In this document: positions 16,613-24,722 of the stretch, piece by piece
Layout: the number at the start of each line of letters is the position of its first letter
How positions within the stretch are numbered: the first letter of the stretch is position 1
Origin: Rhodospirillales bacterium
GTDB taxonomy: Bacteria > Pseudomonadota > Alphaproteobacteria > ATCC43930 > CGMCC-115725
Assembly: GCA_027315365.1 (NCBI GenBank)
Contig: DAHUYF010000039.1
Coordinates: 1-44,467 of the forward strand
DNA: 44,467 bases
Direction of reading: 5' to 3'
Translations under genes and position numbers: made by a program
Notes under the pieces: model-generated
What the model was told of the DNA's origin: nothing
The model's input: only the letters and a program-made list of their open reading frames with translations
Database searches by the model: none

Positions 16613-17637
16613 GCGTCTCCTCCGAGCGCCGGGAGAAGCGCCGACCTCATCGTCGCGGCAACGGGCGGCGGCACATGACGCCGGAGGCCGCGCTGCTCCG
16701 CCAGATAGGAGAGCCAATTGGCATAGAGACGCACGGCGAGGCCATGCCAGCCCTGCGTCAGTCTCGCTTCTGCCGCCGCGGCAGGGAAGCTTTCGAGCAG
16801 ATCGGGATCGCGGCGGACGAGCGCCCGGCGCCGGAAGGCGCCGAAGGCCGCCGCCTCTGACTTGTCGAAATAAGCGCGCGGCATGCGGGGATAATTCTCG
16901 CTGCGGCCGGCGAGGTAGGCGCCGACGTCTCGGCGGTACTCGCGGAGCAAGGCACTCGCGTCATATTCGGGATGCCCCTGGAGAAAAAGAAAGAGGCTCG
17001 CGCGCTCCTTGCAGAAGATGTCGGCGCCGGCCGCGGCCGAAGTCGACAGCATGCGGTATCCGGCCGCGATGAGAGCCCCTTGCGGCAGCTCGTTGTAGCG
17101 GGAATGCGGAACCCGCCAGCGGTAGGGCGTGCCGGCAAGGATCGGGTGGTCGGCGGCCCTGACACATTCGTAGAGGCCGGAGAGTTTCTCCGGCAATGCA
17201 CGGCGGCCGACGCCGTCGAGATGAAGCACTGCGGCATGGGCGGCCAGGCACGACCAGACCGCCGAGAGCGTGTACTCTTCCGCCCAATCGATCAGCCGCG
17301 TCAGGCTCGGCCAATAGGGCTCGTCCTCGAGGCAGGGTGCCCGCGGCGGTATCCCGGTCACGATCAGCCCGTCGAGGCGAGTGTCCCGGAGCGCGGCGAA
17401 ATCCTCGTAGTATTGGTGGATGTGGGCGGTGGCAGCGTCGCCGCGCGGTACCTCCGGGAGGGAAAAGAGCAACAGGCGAACCGGCACGTCCCCGGTTGCG
17501 GCGGCGAGCAGCCGGCCGTACTGGCGCTCCGTCGCACACAGCGCGGCATCCGGCATGTTGTTGACGAGGCCCACAAGCAAGGGCCGCTCCGGTTGCTGCG
17601 CCGCGCGCGAGGCGGCTGCGACGGCAAACGCGGACAT
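16609..17637 (-). CDS. Homoserine O-acyltransferase, MetA (HTS) family
   Basis: This 342-aa protein is of the glutamine-amidotransferase-like fold used by MetA. NNMPDAALCATERQY (about 26-40) matches the conserved start, and HQYYEDFAALRDTRLDGLIVTG matches the core. Cys130 in VWSCLAAHA, His222 and Glu224 in GHPEYD give the Cys-His-Glu triad. The enzyme should transfer a succinyl or acetyl group from acyl-CoA to L-homoserine; the donor cannot be decided by eye. It overlaps both neighbours by 4 nt (MetY-like upstream, decarboxylase downstream), so three enzymes are made from one coupled message. It may be a dedicated homoserine-activating step rather than housekeeping methionine synthesis. Confidence 0.87.
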   Translation of the reverse strand: MSAFAVAAASRAAQQPERPLLVGLVNNMPDAALCATERQYGRLLAAATGDVPVRLLLFSLPEVPRGDAATAHIHQYYEDFAALRDTRLDGLIVTGIPPRAPCLEDEPYWPSLTRLIDWAEEYTLSAVWSCLAAHAAVLHLDGVGRRALPEKLSGLYECVRAADHPILAGTPYRWRVPHSRYNELPQGALIAAGYRMLSTSAAAGADIFCKERASLFLFLQGHPEYDASALLREYRRDVGAYLAGRSENYPRMPRAYFDKSEAAAFGAFRRRALVRRDPDLLESFPAAAAEARLTQGWHGLAVRLYANWLSYLAEQRGLRRHVPPPVAATMRSALLPALGGDA

Positions 17638-18968
17638 CACCGCATCCCCGCCGCGGCACCCGCCCGGACCGCCGCCAATCGGCCCCGGCCGGGCGCCATC
17701 GCAGCGTCCAGCGCCTGGTCGAGGTCGCCGATGATATCGTCGATATGCTCGATGCCGATGCTCAGCCGGATCGTCTCGGGAGTGACCCCCGCCTTGCACT
17801 GCTCCTCGGGCGACATCTGCCGGTGCGTCGTCGAGGCGGGATGGCAGGCAAGCGATTTGGCGTCGCCGAGATTGACCAGCCGCTTGACCAGCCTCAGCGC
17901 GTTATAGAACCGCTTGCCGCCGTGGTAACCCCCGCGAACGCCGAAGGTCACGAGCGAACAGGCGCGACCGGCGAGATATTTGCGCGCCAGGGCGTGGTAG
18001 GGATTATCGGGAAAACCCGCATAGTTGACCCAGGCCGCGCGCGGATCGTTGCGCAGAAATTCGGCCACCCGCCGTGCGTTGTCGACGTGCCGCTCGACGC
18101 GCAGGGCGACGGTCTCGATGCCTTGCAGCAGCAGGAAGGCGCTCAGTGGCGACAGCACCGAGCCCATCGTGCGCTGACAGACGCTGCGGCAGCGCCCGAT
18201 ATAGGCGGCGGGACCGAAATGATCGGTATAGACCAGACCGTGATAGGACGCGTCCGGCCGGGTGAGCATCGGAAACCGGTCGGCGTGCTTTTTCCAGGGG
18301 AAGCGGCCACTGTCGACGACGATGCCGCCCAGCGTCGTGCCGTGCCCGCCCATGAATTTCGTCAGGGAGTGCACGACGATGTCGGCGCCGTAATCGATCG
18401 GCCGCAGCAGAATCGGAGTGGCGACCGTATTGTCGACGATCAACGGCACGCCGTGATCGTGCGCGACGGCAGCGAGCGCCTCGACATCGCAGATATTGCC
18501 GGCGGGGTTGCCGACGCTCTCGCAAAAGACGGCGCAGGTATCGGCATCCACCAGCCGCGCGATCGCAGCGGGCTCGTCGGACTCGGCGAAGCGAACGGCA
18601 ATGCCAAGGCTGGGCAGCACGTGCGCGAAAAGGGTGTGGGTGGTGCCATAGAGCTGCGGCACGGAAACGAGGTTCCTGCCGGCCTGCGCGATGGCCAGGA
18701 CGGCATAGTTCAGCGCCGCCTGCCCGGAGCTGGCGCTGAGCGCCTCCATTCCGCCCTCGAGCGCGGCGACGCGCCGCTCGAGCACGGCGTTTGTGGGGTT
18801 GCCGATCCGACTGTAGCGATAGCCCTCGGCCTCCAGGTTGAAGAGCGCCTCGCCGTGCTCGGCGCTGTCGAAGGCGTAAGCCACCGTCTGATAGATCGGC
18901 ACCGCTACGGCCCGGGTCGTGGCCTCGGGCTCGTAGCCGCTGTGAATCGCCATGGTTTCCTGTTGCAT
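17637..18968 (-). CDS. O-acyl-homoserine sulfhydrylase-like PLP enzyme (MetY family)
   Basis: This 443-aa Cys/Met-metabolism PLP enzyme begins ETMAIHSGYEPEATTRAVAVPIYQT like MetY. YRYSRIGNPTNAVLERRVAALEGG and the Schiff-base Lys204 in SLTKFMGGHG are clear. The family replaces the acyl group of O-acetyl- or O-succinyl-homoserine with a sulfur nucleophile to give homocysteine or an analogue. It is the first gene of the operon that runs to the esterase at 11807, and the stop overlaps the MetA-like start. Start 18968 is chosen from homology; 19010 is an alternative. A TTATCTT element lies 90 bp upstream, linking the operon to the polysaccharide promoters. Confidence 0.88.
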   Translation of the reverse strand: MQQETMAIHSGYEPEATTRAVAVPIYQTVAYAFDSAEHGEALFNLEAEGYRYSRIGNPTNAVLERRVAALEGGMEALSASSGQAALNYAVLAIAQAGRNLVSVPQLYGTTHTLFAHVLPSLGIAVRFAESDEPAAIARLVDADTCAVFCESVGNPAGNICDVEALAAVAHDHGVPLIVDNTVATPILLRPIDYGADIVVHSLTKFMGGHGTTLGGIVVDSGRFPWKKHADRFPMLTRPDASYHGLVYTDHFGPAAYIGRCRSVCQRTMGSVLSPLSAFLLLQGIETVALRVERHVDNARRVAEFLRNDPRAAWVNYAGFPDNPYHALARKYLAGRACSLVTFGVRGGYHGGKRFYNALRLVKRLVNLGDAKSLACHPASTTHRQMSPEEQCKAGVTPETIRLSIGIEHIDDIIGDLDQALDAAMAPGRGRLAAVRAGAAAGMR

Positions 18969-19040
18969 CCGGGGGCCGCCTTCCGTTCCGCCGCCCCGTG
19001 TCGATCGCATCGGCTGTCCCGGTGCGTCCTGGGCGGTTGT

Positions 19041-19066
19041 ATTTTCTTTTCTTTCTTATCTTTCTC
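19041..19066 (-). promoter_or_regulatory. TTATCTT element upstream of the amino-acid operon
   Basis: On the plus strand the tract is ATTTTCTTTTCTTTCTTATC running into TTTCTC (CTTATC core at 19055-19060); on the operon strand it reads AAAGATAAGAAAGAAAAG. It sits 73-98 bp before the MetY-like ATG in a 220-bp gap after the glycosidase gene, where an operon promoter would be expected. It is strikingly AT-rich in a GC-rich background. Its regulatory role is inferred from recurrence. Confidence 0.5.
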
Positions 19067-19190
19067 CCGCCGCCAGCGCTTTGCCAAGCCGTCGAATGCG
19101 GGAAAATCGATCCCGGCCGAAAGCGCGGCGGTTGAATCCCGCAATCGCCCGCGCTTCGTCTTCCGCCGGCACGCCGGCTGTCGGACGTTC

Positions 19191-20456
19191 CTAGCGGTGC
19201 GCCGCTGGCGGTGCTTCGGCCAGCGACGAGCCGCCCTCGCTCGCCGCCATGTGCCGGTACCATCGGGTGATCACCAGCGCCGCGGGCTTGTTCTGCGGCG
19301 TATACCCCTTGAGCCCGTCCACGACCCGCTCGGGATGGAGCACGGGCTCCCAGTTCCACAGGAAGGCGCCCTTCATCCACGCGCTTTCCCGGCTCCAGAC
19401 GCGGAAGAAGGCCTCGTAGGCCCGCGCCTGGAGCTGCAGGTCGACGGCGCCATCCCATTTCCAATCGCCCGGACGGGTCGCCGCCCCGGCCACGCTCTTG
19501 TAGCCGATCTCGGTGAAGATCACGGGCTTGTGGTAGCGCCGCCACAATGCGCGATAGTTTTCCATCGGCGAGTGGTAGTGCGATCGCGCTGCCACCCAGG
19601 GATTGGATGAAATCGTAACCCAGCCGGCGGCGAGTTCGTCGACCGTGGGATTGCGCGCATTCGAAAGCGGATCGTAGGCGTCGACGCCGATGTAGTCGAC
19701 GGCATCCCAAAGCGCGACCTCGCTCACGCCCGGCCACTCCTGTGCATAGACGAGCGGCCCGCGGTAGACCTGTCTGACCGCCCGGATGATGCGCAGCCAC
19801 TGGTCGCGATATTGGCCACCGACCATGCTGTCGAGCTCACAGCCGATGCCGAACATCTCGACGTGATTGACCGCGGCCATGGCGGCGTAGTGCAGCAGAA
19901 AGCCCTCATAGCTCCTGAACCATGCCCCCGGCTCCCGCGGCGCATAGGCTGCGCGCGGCTTGCCGTCCGACGGGTCGACATGCGGCTTCAGCAATACCGA
20001 GAGGCCGAGCGCATGGGCGTCCGCAATCGCCTTCAGCACGTGGATGTCGGATTCTGTCCGATCGGTGGCAAAGAACTCGGAGTCCCGGACCGTCTTGCTG
20101 AACTGCGTCGGGACGATCGCGACGAAATTCGCGCCGGTCTTCGCCAATTCGGCGAGCGCCGCCGTCGACGCCGCCGTCGCGTAGGTGCCGCTGCGATAAG
20201 ACGGATAGCTGATGCCGCGGATATCGAAGGCGCCCGCGGCCGGAAAACCCGGGTGACTTTGGACACGGGAGAGCCCGCCCGCCGATCCGCCGAGCACAAG
20301 CGCCGTCGCGCCGAGCAGCGCAAATGCCTCCGTCCGCCGCGGCGGCACGGCGCTGCAGAGGCATCGCGCCGCCGCGAGGAACCGTCGGGATAGCTCGATG
20401 ACGCCGCGGCTGAACGCGCCCGCGCCGTGCCACTGTCCGCGGGGATCGATGGCCAT
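19191..20456 (-). CDS. Membrane-anchored glycoside hydrolase, GH113-like
   Basis: This 421-aa protein has an N-terminal hydrophobic anchor or signal (about residues 44-62, AFALLGATALVLGGSAGG) and then a (beta/alpha)8 domain. GISYPSYRSGTY begins the barrel, GIGCELDSM carries the probable acid/base Glu207, and PVIFTEIGYKS the probable nucleophile Glu316, in the pattern of GH113 beta-mannanase-like enzymes. FLWNWEP closes the barrel. Glycosidases in polysaccharide loci often trim or release the chain in the periplasm. ATG 20456 has AAAGGA 8 nt upstream; the TTG at 20462 is less well spaced. It is transcribed divergently from the epimerase. The anchor has Arg-rich flanks, consistent with type II membrane topology. 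Confidence 0.78.
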   Translation of the reverse strand: MAIDPRGQWHGAGAFSRGVIELSRRFLAAARCLCSAVPPRRTEAFALLGATALVLGGSAGGLSRVQSHPGFPAAGAFDIRGISYPSYRSGTYATAASTAALAELAKTGANFVAIVPTQFSKTVRDSEFFATDRTESDIHVLKAIADAHALGLSVLLKPHVDPSDGKPRAAYAPREPGAWFRSYEGFLLHYAAMAAVNHVEMFGIGCELDSMVGGQYRDQWLRIIRAVRQVYRGPLVYAQEWPGVSEVALWDAVDYIGVDAYDPLSNARNPTVDELAAGWVTISSNPWVAARSHYHSPMENYRALWRRYHKPVIFTEIGYKSVAGAATRPGDWKWDGAVDLQLQARAYEAFFRVWSRESAWMKGAFLWNWEPVLHPERVVDGLKGYTPQNKPAALVITRWYRHMAASEGGSSLAEAPPAAHR

Positions 20457-20860
20457 CGGCAAATCCTTTCACGATAACGTCTCGAACGTCTCGGCAGCGC
20501 AACGGGCTCGACCGGGGCCGCGGGCGGTCGCGCACGAAAACGCTTGCGGCGACCAGTATTTTGTTATCGCGTAGCATGTTATCTCCATCCGGACCCGTCA
20601 ATAGTATTTTCGCTCAAGACGAATTTTGGCAAAAACCTCCGCAACGCGGCCGCTTTCGGTTGCTTCGCCGCGTGTTATCGTTTAAGAAAAAAGGTGTACT
20701 TTCGACGGTGCCGACCGGAAGCCAACCAGCCGGCGAACAAATCGAGAGGCGACGTGCCCCCGCACTCGACGCCGAAGCCTCGGCCGCTGCCGATGCGCCA
20801 CAAAAACGACCGACCCGCCTCGCGGCGCAGACCAGGCTCCGGAGCGGAAGGCAGGCGGCG
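20457..20860. promoter_or_regulatory. AT-rich divergent promoter region with four TTATC/GATAA elements
   Basis: This 400-bp region separates the glycosidase and the epimerase. It holds GATAAC at 20473-20478, GTTATC at 20563-20568, GTTATC with TCC following at 20578-20583 (15 bp, about 1.5 helical turns, after the previous copy), and GTTATC at 20674-20679 followed by GTTTAAGAAAAAAGG. A TTTTCGCTCAA at 20607-20617 recurs exactly at 27141-27151 before a glycosyltransferase gene. I see no convincing gene here, although an open frame extends the epimerase upstream to 20561. Multiplicity suggests cooperative binding of a regulator; that is inference. Confidence 0.5.
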
Positions 20861-21835
20861 ATGAGATATCTCGTGACCGGCGGCTGCGGCTTCATCGGCT
20901 CGCACCTGGCGGAGCGGTTGATCTCACTCGGCCATCACGTTTGCATCCTCGATGATCTCTCGAGCGGCCATGCCGCCAACGCACCCTGCGAAGCCGAACT
21001 CGTTATCGGCGATGTAACCGAGGAGGCGAAAGTTCGCGCCGCCACGGACGACGTCGACGGTTGCTTCCACCTCGCGGCCGCAGCGTCGGTGGCGCGTTGC
21101 AACAGCGAAGCGATCGCCACGAATCGGGTCAATCTCGTCGGCACGCTGACCGTGCTCGCCGCCGCCGCTCGCCGCAACGTGCCGGTGGTCTACGCCTCCT
21201 CGGCCGCGGTCTATGGCGCCAACGCCGCGGTGCCGCTCGGCGAGACGAGCGAACTGCGGCCGCTGTCGGTCTATGCCGCGGACAAGCTCGCCTGCGAGCT
21301 TCATGCCGGCGTAACCAGCCATCTGCATGGCATCCCGACGGTGGGACTGCGCTTCTTCAATGTCTACGGCCCGCGCCAGGACCCGGCATCCCCCTACTCT
21401 GGCGTCATCTCGATCTTCGCCGACCGCCTGGCAAAGCGACAGGAGCTGACGATCTTCGGCGACGGCGGCCAGGTGCGCGATTTCGTTTTCGTCGGCGACG
21501 TCGTCGACGCGCTGGTCGCGTCCATGGCACACCGCCGGTCCGGAGCATTTGTCTGCAACGTCTGCACCGGCGAGGCCACCACGATTCTCGGCTTGGCGAA
21601 CATCCTGGCCGACATCGTCGGGGCGCCCGCCCGCCTCGCTTACGGACCGCCGCGCGCCGGCGACGTGCGCGTCTCGGTCGGCGATCCGCGCCGGCTGGCC
21701 AAAGTCTATGGGCGGGCACCCGCCACGGGTTTGCGCGCGGGATTGACCGCGTTGCTGCACGAGGACGCCGAGACCTCGCCGGCGCCCGCCCGCGCTCAGC
21801 GGATGACGGCGTCGCTGACGGCGGGTCGGACGTGA
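20861..21835 (+). CDS. NAD-dependent nucleotide-sugar epimerase (GalE/WbpP-like extended SDR)
   Basis: This 324-aa enzyme likely epimerises a UDP- or other NDP-sugar to supply the polysaccharide. The Rossmann motif GGCGFIG is at residues 7-13. DDLSSGH follows, then the VVYASSAAVYG strand with catalytic Ser, and the Tyr138/Lys142 pair in YAADK. LRFFNVYGPRQDP and GDGGQVRDFVFVGDVVDAL match the substrate-binding region of UDP-glucose/GlcNAc 4-epimerases. ATG 20861 starts exactly at the first beta strand with a GGAG-containing leader upstream. The promoter region carries multiple TTATC elements. Sugar specificity cannot be read. Confidence 0.88.
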   Translation: MRYLVTGGCGFIGSHLAERLISLGHHVCILDDLSSGHAANAPCEAELVIGDVTEEAKVRAATDDVDGCFHLAAAASVARCNSEAIATNRVNLVGTLTVLAAAARRNVPVVYASSAAVYGANAAVPLGETSELRPLSVYAADKLACELHAGVTSHLHGIPTVGLRFFNVYGPRQDPASPYSGVISIFADRLAKRQELTIFGDGGQVRDFVFVGDVVDALVASMAHRRSGAFVCNVCTGEATTILGLANILADIVGAPARLAYGPPRAGDVRVSVGDPRRLAKVYGRAPATGLRAGLTALLHEDAETSPAPARAQRMTASLTAGRT

Positions 21836-21868
21836 TCGGCCGATCGCCGCGAACCCGCGGCACTGGCG

Positions 21869-22606
21869 TTAGGCCGTGCTGCCGGCATCGACCGTGAGTA
21901 CGGTACCGGTGATGTTCCTCGCCCTGTCCTCGAGCAGGAACTCGACGGCGCCGGAGACGTCGGCGATATCGGCAAGGCGGCGCAGCGCGCTTCGCCGCAC
22001 AATGCGCTCGCGTTCCTCGCTCTCCAGCCCGGCCGTCATGTCGGTGGCGATAAAGCCGGGAGCGACGGCGTTTACCGTGATCCCCGCCCGTCCGACCTCG
22101 CGCGCGAGAGAGCGGGTGAAGCCGATGGCCGAGGCCTTGGTCGCGCCATAGACCGAGAGCCCGCTATAGCCGGTGAATCCGACGATCGACGCGATGGTCA
22201 CGATGCGGCCGCCACCGTCGGCCAGCATCGAGCGAACCACATATTTCGTCAAAAGCACCGGAGAGACCGTATTAAGGCGTATCAGCCTATCGATCTCCGA
22301 ATCCGGCATGCTCGCCAAGACGCCGCTCGTGCCGAGCGCGGCATTGTTGACGAGCGCATAGATCGATCCGAATTCCCGGCGAAGCCCGCGCACGAGATCG
22401 GGGATTCCCGCGAGATCGGCGAGATCGAAGGGCCGGAAGTGAATCATACCGGTGGACGCGTGCTCCGCCTCCCGCGTCGCCGAGGCGAGCTCGTCGCTGC
22501 GCCGGCGCGCGATGCCGATGACGGTGTAGCCCAGCGCCGCCAGGCGGCGCGCGATGCCGAGACCCAGCCCGCGGCTGGCGCCGCTCACGATCACGCTACG
22601 CGCCAC
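21869..22606 (-). CDS. FabG-like SDR (3-oxoacyl-ACP reductase type)
   Basis: This is a 245-aa classical SDR. SGASRGLGLGIARRL (about 8-22) is the cofactor motif, VNNAA (about 86-90) follows, and Ser140, Tyr153 and Lys157 (VYGATKAS) form the catalytic set. The end APGFIATDMTAGL... GTVLTVDAGSTA is typical of FabG. It is the third gene of a minus-strand unit ACP, AMP-ligase, FabG, and its GTG start at 22606 overlaps the ligase stop by 11 nt. By context it would reduce a 3-oxoacyl (or equivalent) group on the adjacent carrier protein. The ligand is unknown. Confidence 0.85.
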   Translation of the reverse strand: MARSVIVSGASRGLGLGIARRLAALGYTVIGIARRRSDELASATREAEHASTGMIHFRPFDLADLAGIPDLVRGLRREFGSIYALVNNAALGTSGVLASMPDSEIDRLIRLNTVSPVLLTKYVVRSMLADGGGRIVTIASIVGFTGYSGLSVYGATKASAIGFTRSLAREVGRAGITVNAVAPGFIATDMTAGLESEERERIVRRSALRRLADIADVSGAVEFLLEDRARNITGTVLTVDAGSTA

Positions 22607-23969
22607 GGCGCACCAGCTTACCGGCGTCCGTGACCTCGAGCGACGGCACGAGGTGGACCGCCGCCGGCACTTTGTACGGCGGCAGCATCCGCTGGCAGGC
22701 GTCCAGGATCTCGCTTTTGATGGCTTCGCCGTCGCCCGGCGCGGCGCGCACCACGATGTCCGCAACCAGGACCGCGCCGATGATCGGGTTCCTACGCGCC
22801 TTGACGCGCGACATCCGCACGCTCGGATGGCGGTTGATCACCGCCTCGACCTCTTCGGGATGCACCTTCAGCCCGCCGACATTGATGACGCCGTCGGTGC
22901 GGCCGACGAAGAAGTAGCGCTCGCCCCGCTGCTCCACCAGGTCCCCGGTGTCGACGAAGCCGCTCTCGTCCTTCAGGGAAGGACCGCCGAGATAGCCGAT
23001 CGCGGTTCGCGCAGAGCGGATGCGCAGCGTCCGCTTTTCGATCTTCATCTCCACCGCCGCGCCTCCGCGCCCGATCAAATCGGCTGGAAAGCCCGCGAGA
23101 CCATCGCCGACTTCGAACGCGACGCCGGCCTCGGTCGACGCGAACGCATGAGCGATGCCGGCGTCGGGATAGGCCGCACGCAGAGCGTCGAGTATGCCCT
23201 GATCGGCGATCTCTCCTGAGAGCCGGACGTAGCGCGGCGCGATCCGTCGCGCCGACGGACTCATGAGGGCGCAACGCCAGTGGGATGGGGTTCCCGAGAT
23301 ATGCGTCACGCCGCATTCGGCGGCGCGGATCAGGAACTCTCCTGTCGTCTCCTCAGGACTCGAGAGAAGCAGCGACGTGCCGGCGAGTAGCGCGCGCAGG
23401 AAGATCTGAAGCCCGCCATAGCGGCGGATGTCGTAGAAGGTGCTCCAGACGGAGCCGCGCGCCGGCGGCGCGCCGCCGCCGATGGGCGCGGCCAGGCTCG
23501 CCAGCGTATGGATGACCAGCTTTGGCCCACCCGTCGTACCGGAAGTCAGCAGAATCCATTCGGTCTGCCGCGTGTCGCGGCGCTCGCCAGCGAGAGGCAG
23601 GAGCCCGGTGCCGCAGGGTATGACCGCGACGGAGCTCGGAACACCGGCACGCAGGCCGTCGCAGACCACCGCCTCGACGCCGGCCTTGGCCATGATCGCC
23701 GGAAGATGCGTCGCGGACAGACCGGGCGGACAGAGTACCGCGCGGCGCGCGACGCCATCGAGCTCGATGAGCGCCAGACCGGCGGCGAGCTGGTCCCCGG
23801 TCCATACCAGCACCGAGCGGTCGCGCAGTTCGTCGAGCCGGCCGCCCAGACTCGAGAGCCGCGCCAGGCTGCCCGGCACGACGCTCGCCGCCGCGCTGCG
23901 CAGCGACGCATCGCCCGAGCCGCCATCGCTCAGCGCCTGCAACAGCGGCGCCTGCCTAGTCCGGAACAT
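22596..23969 (-). CDS. AMP-dependent acyl/aryl ligase for a carrier protein
   Basis: This 457-aa ANL-superfamily enzyme is shorter than most acyl-CoA synthetases. WILLTSGTTGGPKLVIHT carries the P-loop motif, FASTEAGVAFEVGDG replaces the usual YG-x-TE, FVDTGDLVEQRGERYFFVGRTDGVINVGGLKVHPEEVE is the hinge region, and VTDAGKLVRR supplies the C-terminal Lys. It starts at 23969 inside the end of an ACP gene (14-nt overlap), so the likely acceptor is that ACP rather than CoA. The activated acid is unknown. It is followed by a FabG-like reductase in the same coupled unit. Confidence 0.85.
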   Translation of the reverse strand: MFRTRQAPLLQALSDGGSGDASLRSAAASVVPGSLARLSSLGGRLDELRDRSVLVWTGDQLAAGLALIELDGVARRAVLCPPGLSATHLPAIMAKAGVEAVVCDGLRAGVPSSVAVIPCGTGLLPLAGERRDTRQTEWILLTSGTTGGPKLVIHTLASLAAPIGGGAPPARGSVWSTFYDIRRYGGLQIFLRALLAGTSLLLSSPEETTGEFLIRAAECGVTHISGTPSHWRCALMSPSARRIAPRYVRLSGEIADQGILDALRAAYPDAGIAHAFASTEAGVAFEVGDGLAGFPADLIGRGGAAVEMKIEKRTLRIRSARTAIGYLGGPSLKDESGFVDTGDLVEQRGERYFFVGRTDGVINVGGLKVHPEEVEAVINRHPSVRMSRVKARRNPIIGAVLVADIVVRAAPGDGEAIKSEILDACQRMLPPYKVPAAVHLVPSLEVTDAGKLVRRGA

Positions 23970-24261
23970 CGGCGACGCCGGGGCGGCGGGTTTCGTAGAA
24001 GGCGACGAAATCGCCGAAGGTGACGGGAAACGCCGCGTCCTCGGCAAGGCCGAAAGGATCGTATCCCAGCGTATCCTCGAGCCGCGCGACGATGATCGCG
24101 AAGCACAGGGAATCAAGGTCGGAATCGGCGAGGACGAGATCGTCCGACAAGGGCTGCAAGGTCTTGCCCTGCTCTTTTGCCACCCGCTCGAACTGAGCTT
24201 CTATCGCGGGCCGCACCGGTGTCGCTCGGGTCAGCACGGCGGCTTCTCCAGTCGGATTCAT
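23956..24261 (-). CDS. Acyl carrier protein
   Basis: This is a 101-aa carrier protein. The phosphopantetheine site is Ser51 in LADSDLDSLCFAIIVARLED, with helix II following and FPVTFGDFVAFYE as helix IV. The first 20 residues are a non-acidic extension. It is first in the minus-strand ACP/AMP-ligase/FabG unit and divergent from a second ACP gene. ATG 24261 has AGGTG 5 nt and GGAG 13 nt upstream. The upstream region carries GATAAGAAAAGAAAG at 24368-24382. It probably carries the acid activated by the adjacent ligase. Confidence 0.85.
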   Translation of the reverse strand: MNPTGEAAVLTRATPVRPAIEAQFERVAKEQGKTLQPLSDDLVLADSDLDSLCFAIIVARLEDTLGYDPFGLAEDAAFPVTFGDFVAFYETRRPGVADVPD

Positions 24262-24367
24262 GGCGCACCTGCACTCCTGGTTTCTATCTCGCTTCGACCG
24301 GGACGGACCCGCTGCGGAATTTCGCGGTCGCCCGGCATTCGGCTGTTGCAACGTCGCAGTTTTGAAT

Positions 24368-24391
24368 GATAAGAAAAGAAAGTCAATAAGA
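24368..24391. promoter_or_regulatory. GATAAG element between the two ACP units
   Basis: GATAAGAAAAGAAAGTCAAT followed by AAG lies in the 188-bp divergent region between the two carrier-protein genes (start codons at 24261 and 24450). The core GATAAG (24368-24373) with its purine tract is the same composite seen at 9633-9650 and 19041-19066. It could serve both directions. Function is inferred from recurrence only. Confidence 0.5.
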
Positions 24392-24449
24392 AATGGAAGC
24401 AATGAGGCGGCGCGCCGGCCAAGCGCCGCGCCGTCTCGGGAGAAGATCG

Positions 24450-24722
24450 ATGGATGGTCATGCAATAAGGTCCCCGCGTGCGAGATTGATTGCGTTGGTC
24501 GAGCAGCTCCTGGCGCGGCGGTCGACCGTCCGGGCGGTTGCGCCCGAAGACGCCCTGACCGAGATCGGCGTCGATTCCATGGGCATGGTCAGTCTCATGC
24601 TCGCGATCGAGGCGGAATTCGACATCATGATCGCCGCGGCGGACATCACGCCCGAGAATCTGCGCTCCGTGGCCACCATCGAAGCCCTGATCGCGCGGCG
24701 AGCGCCGGTCGCCTCGGCGTGA
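24450..24722 (+). CDS. Second acyl/aminoacyl carrier protein
   Basis: This 90-aa carrier protein has the canonical motif TEIGVDSMGMVSLMLAIEAEF, with the phosphopantetheine Ser43, and a helix III/IV segment ITPENLRSVATIEALIARR. ATG 24450 is supported by GGGAGAAG 6 nt upstream; a longer frame from 24393 is possible but Arg-rich. Its stop overlaps the GTG of the following membrane protein (GTGA). It is the better candidate acceptor for the aminoacyl ligase at 12813-13754, because the other ACP already has its own ligase, but pairing is untested. Confidence 0.88.
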   Translation: MDGHAIRSPRARLIALVEQLLARRSTVRAVAPEDALTEIGVDSMGMVSLMLAIEAEFDIMIAAADITPENLRSVATIEALIARRAPVASA

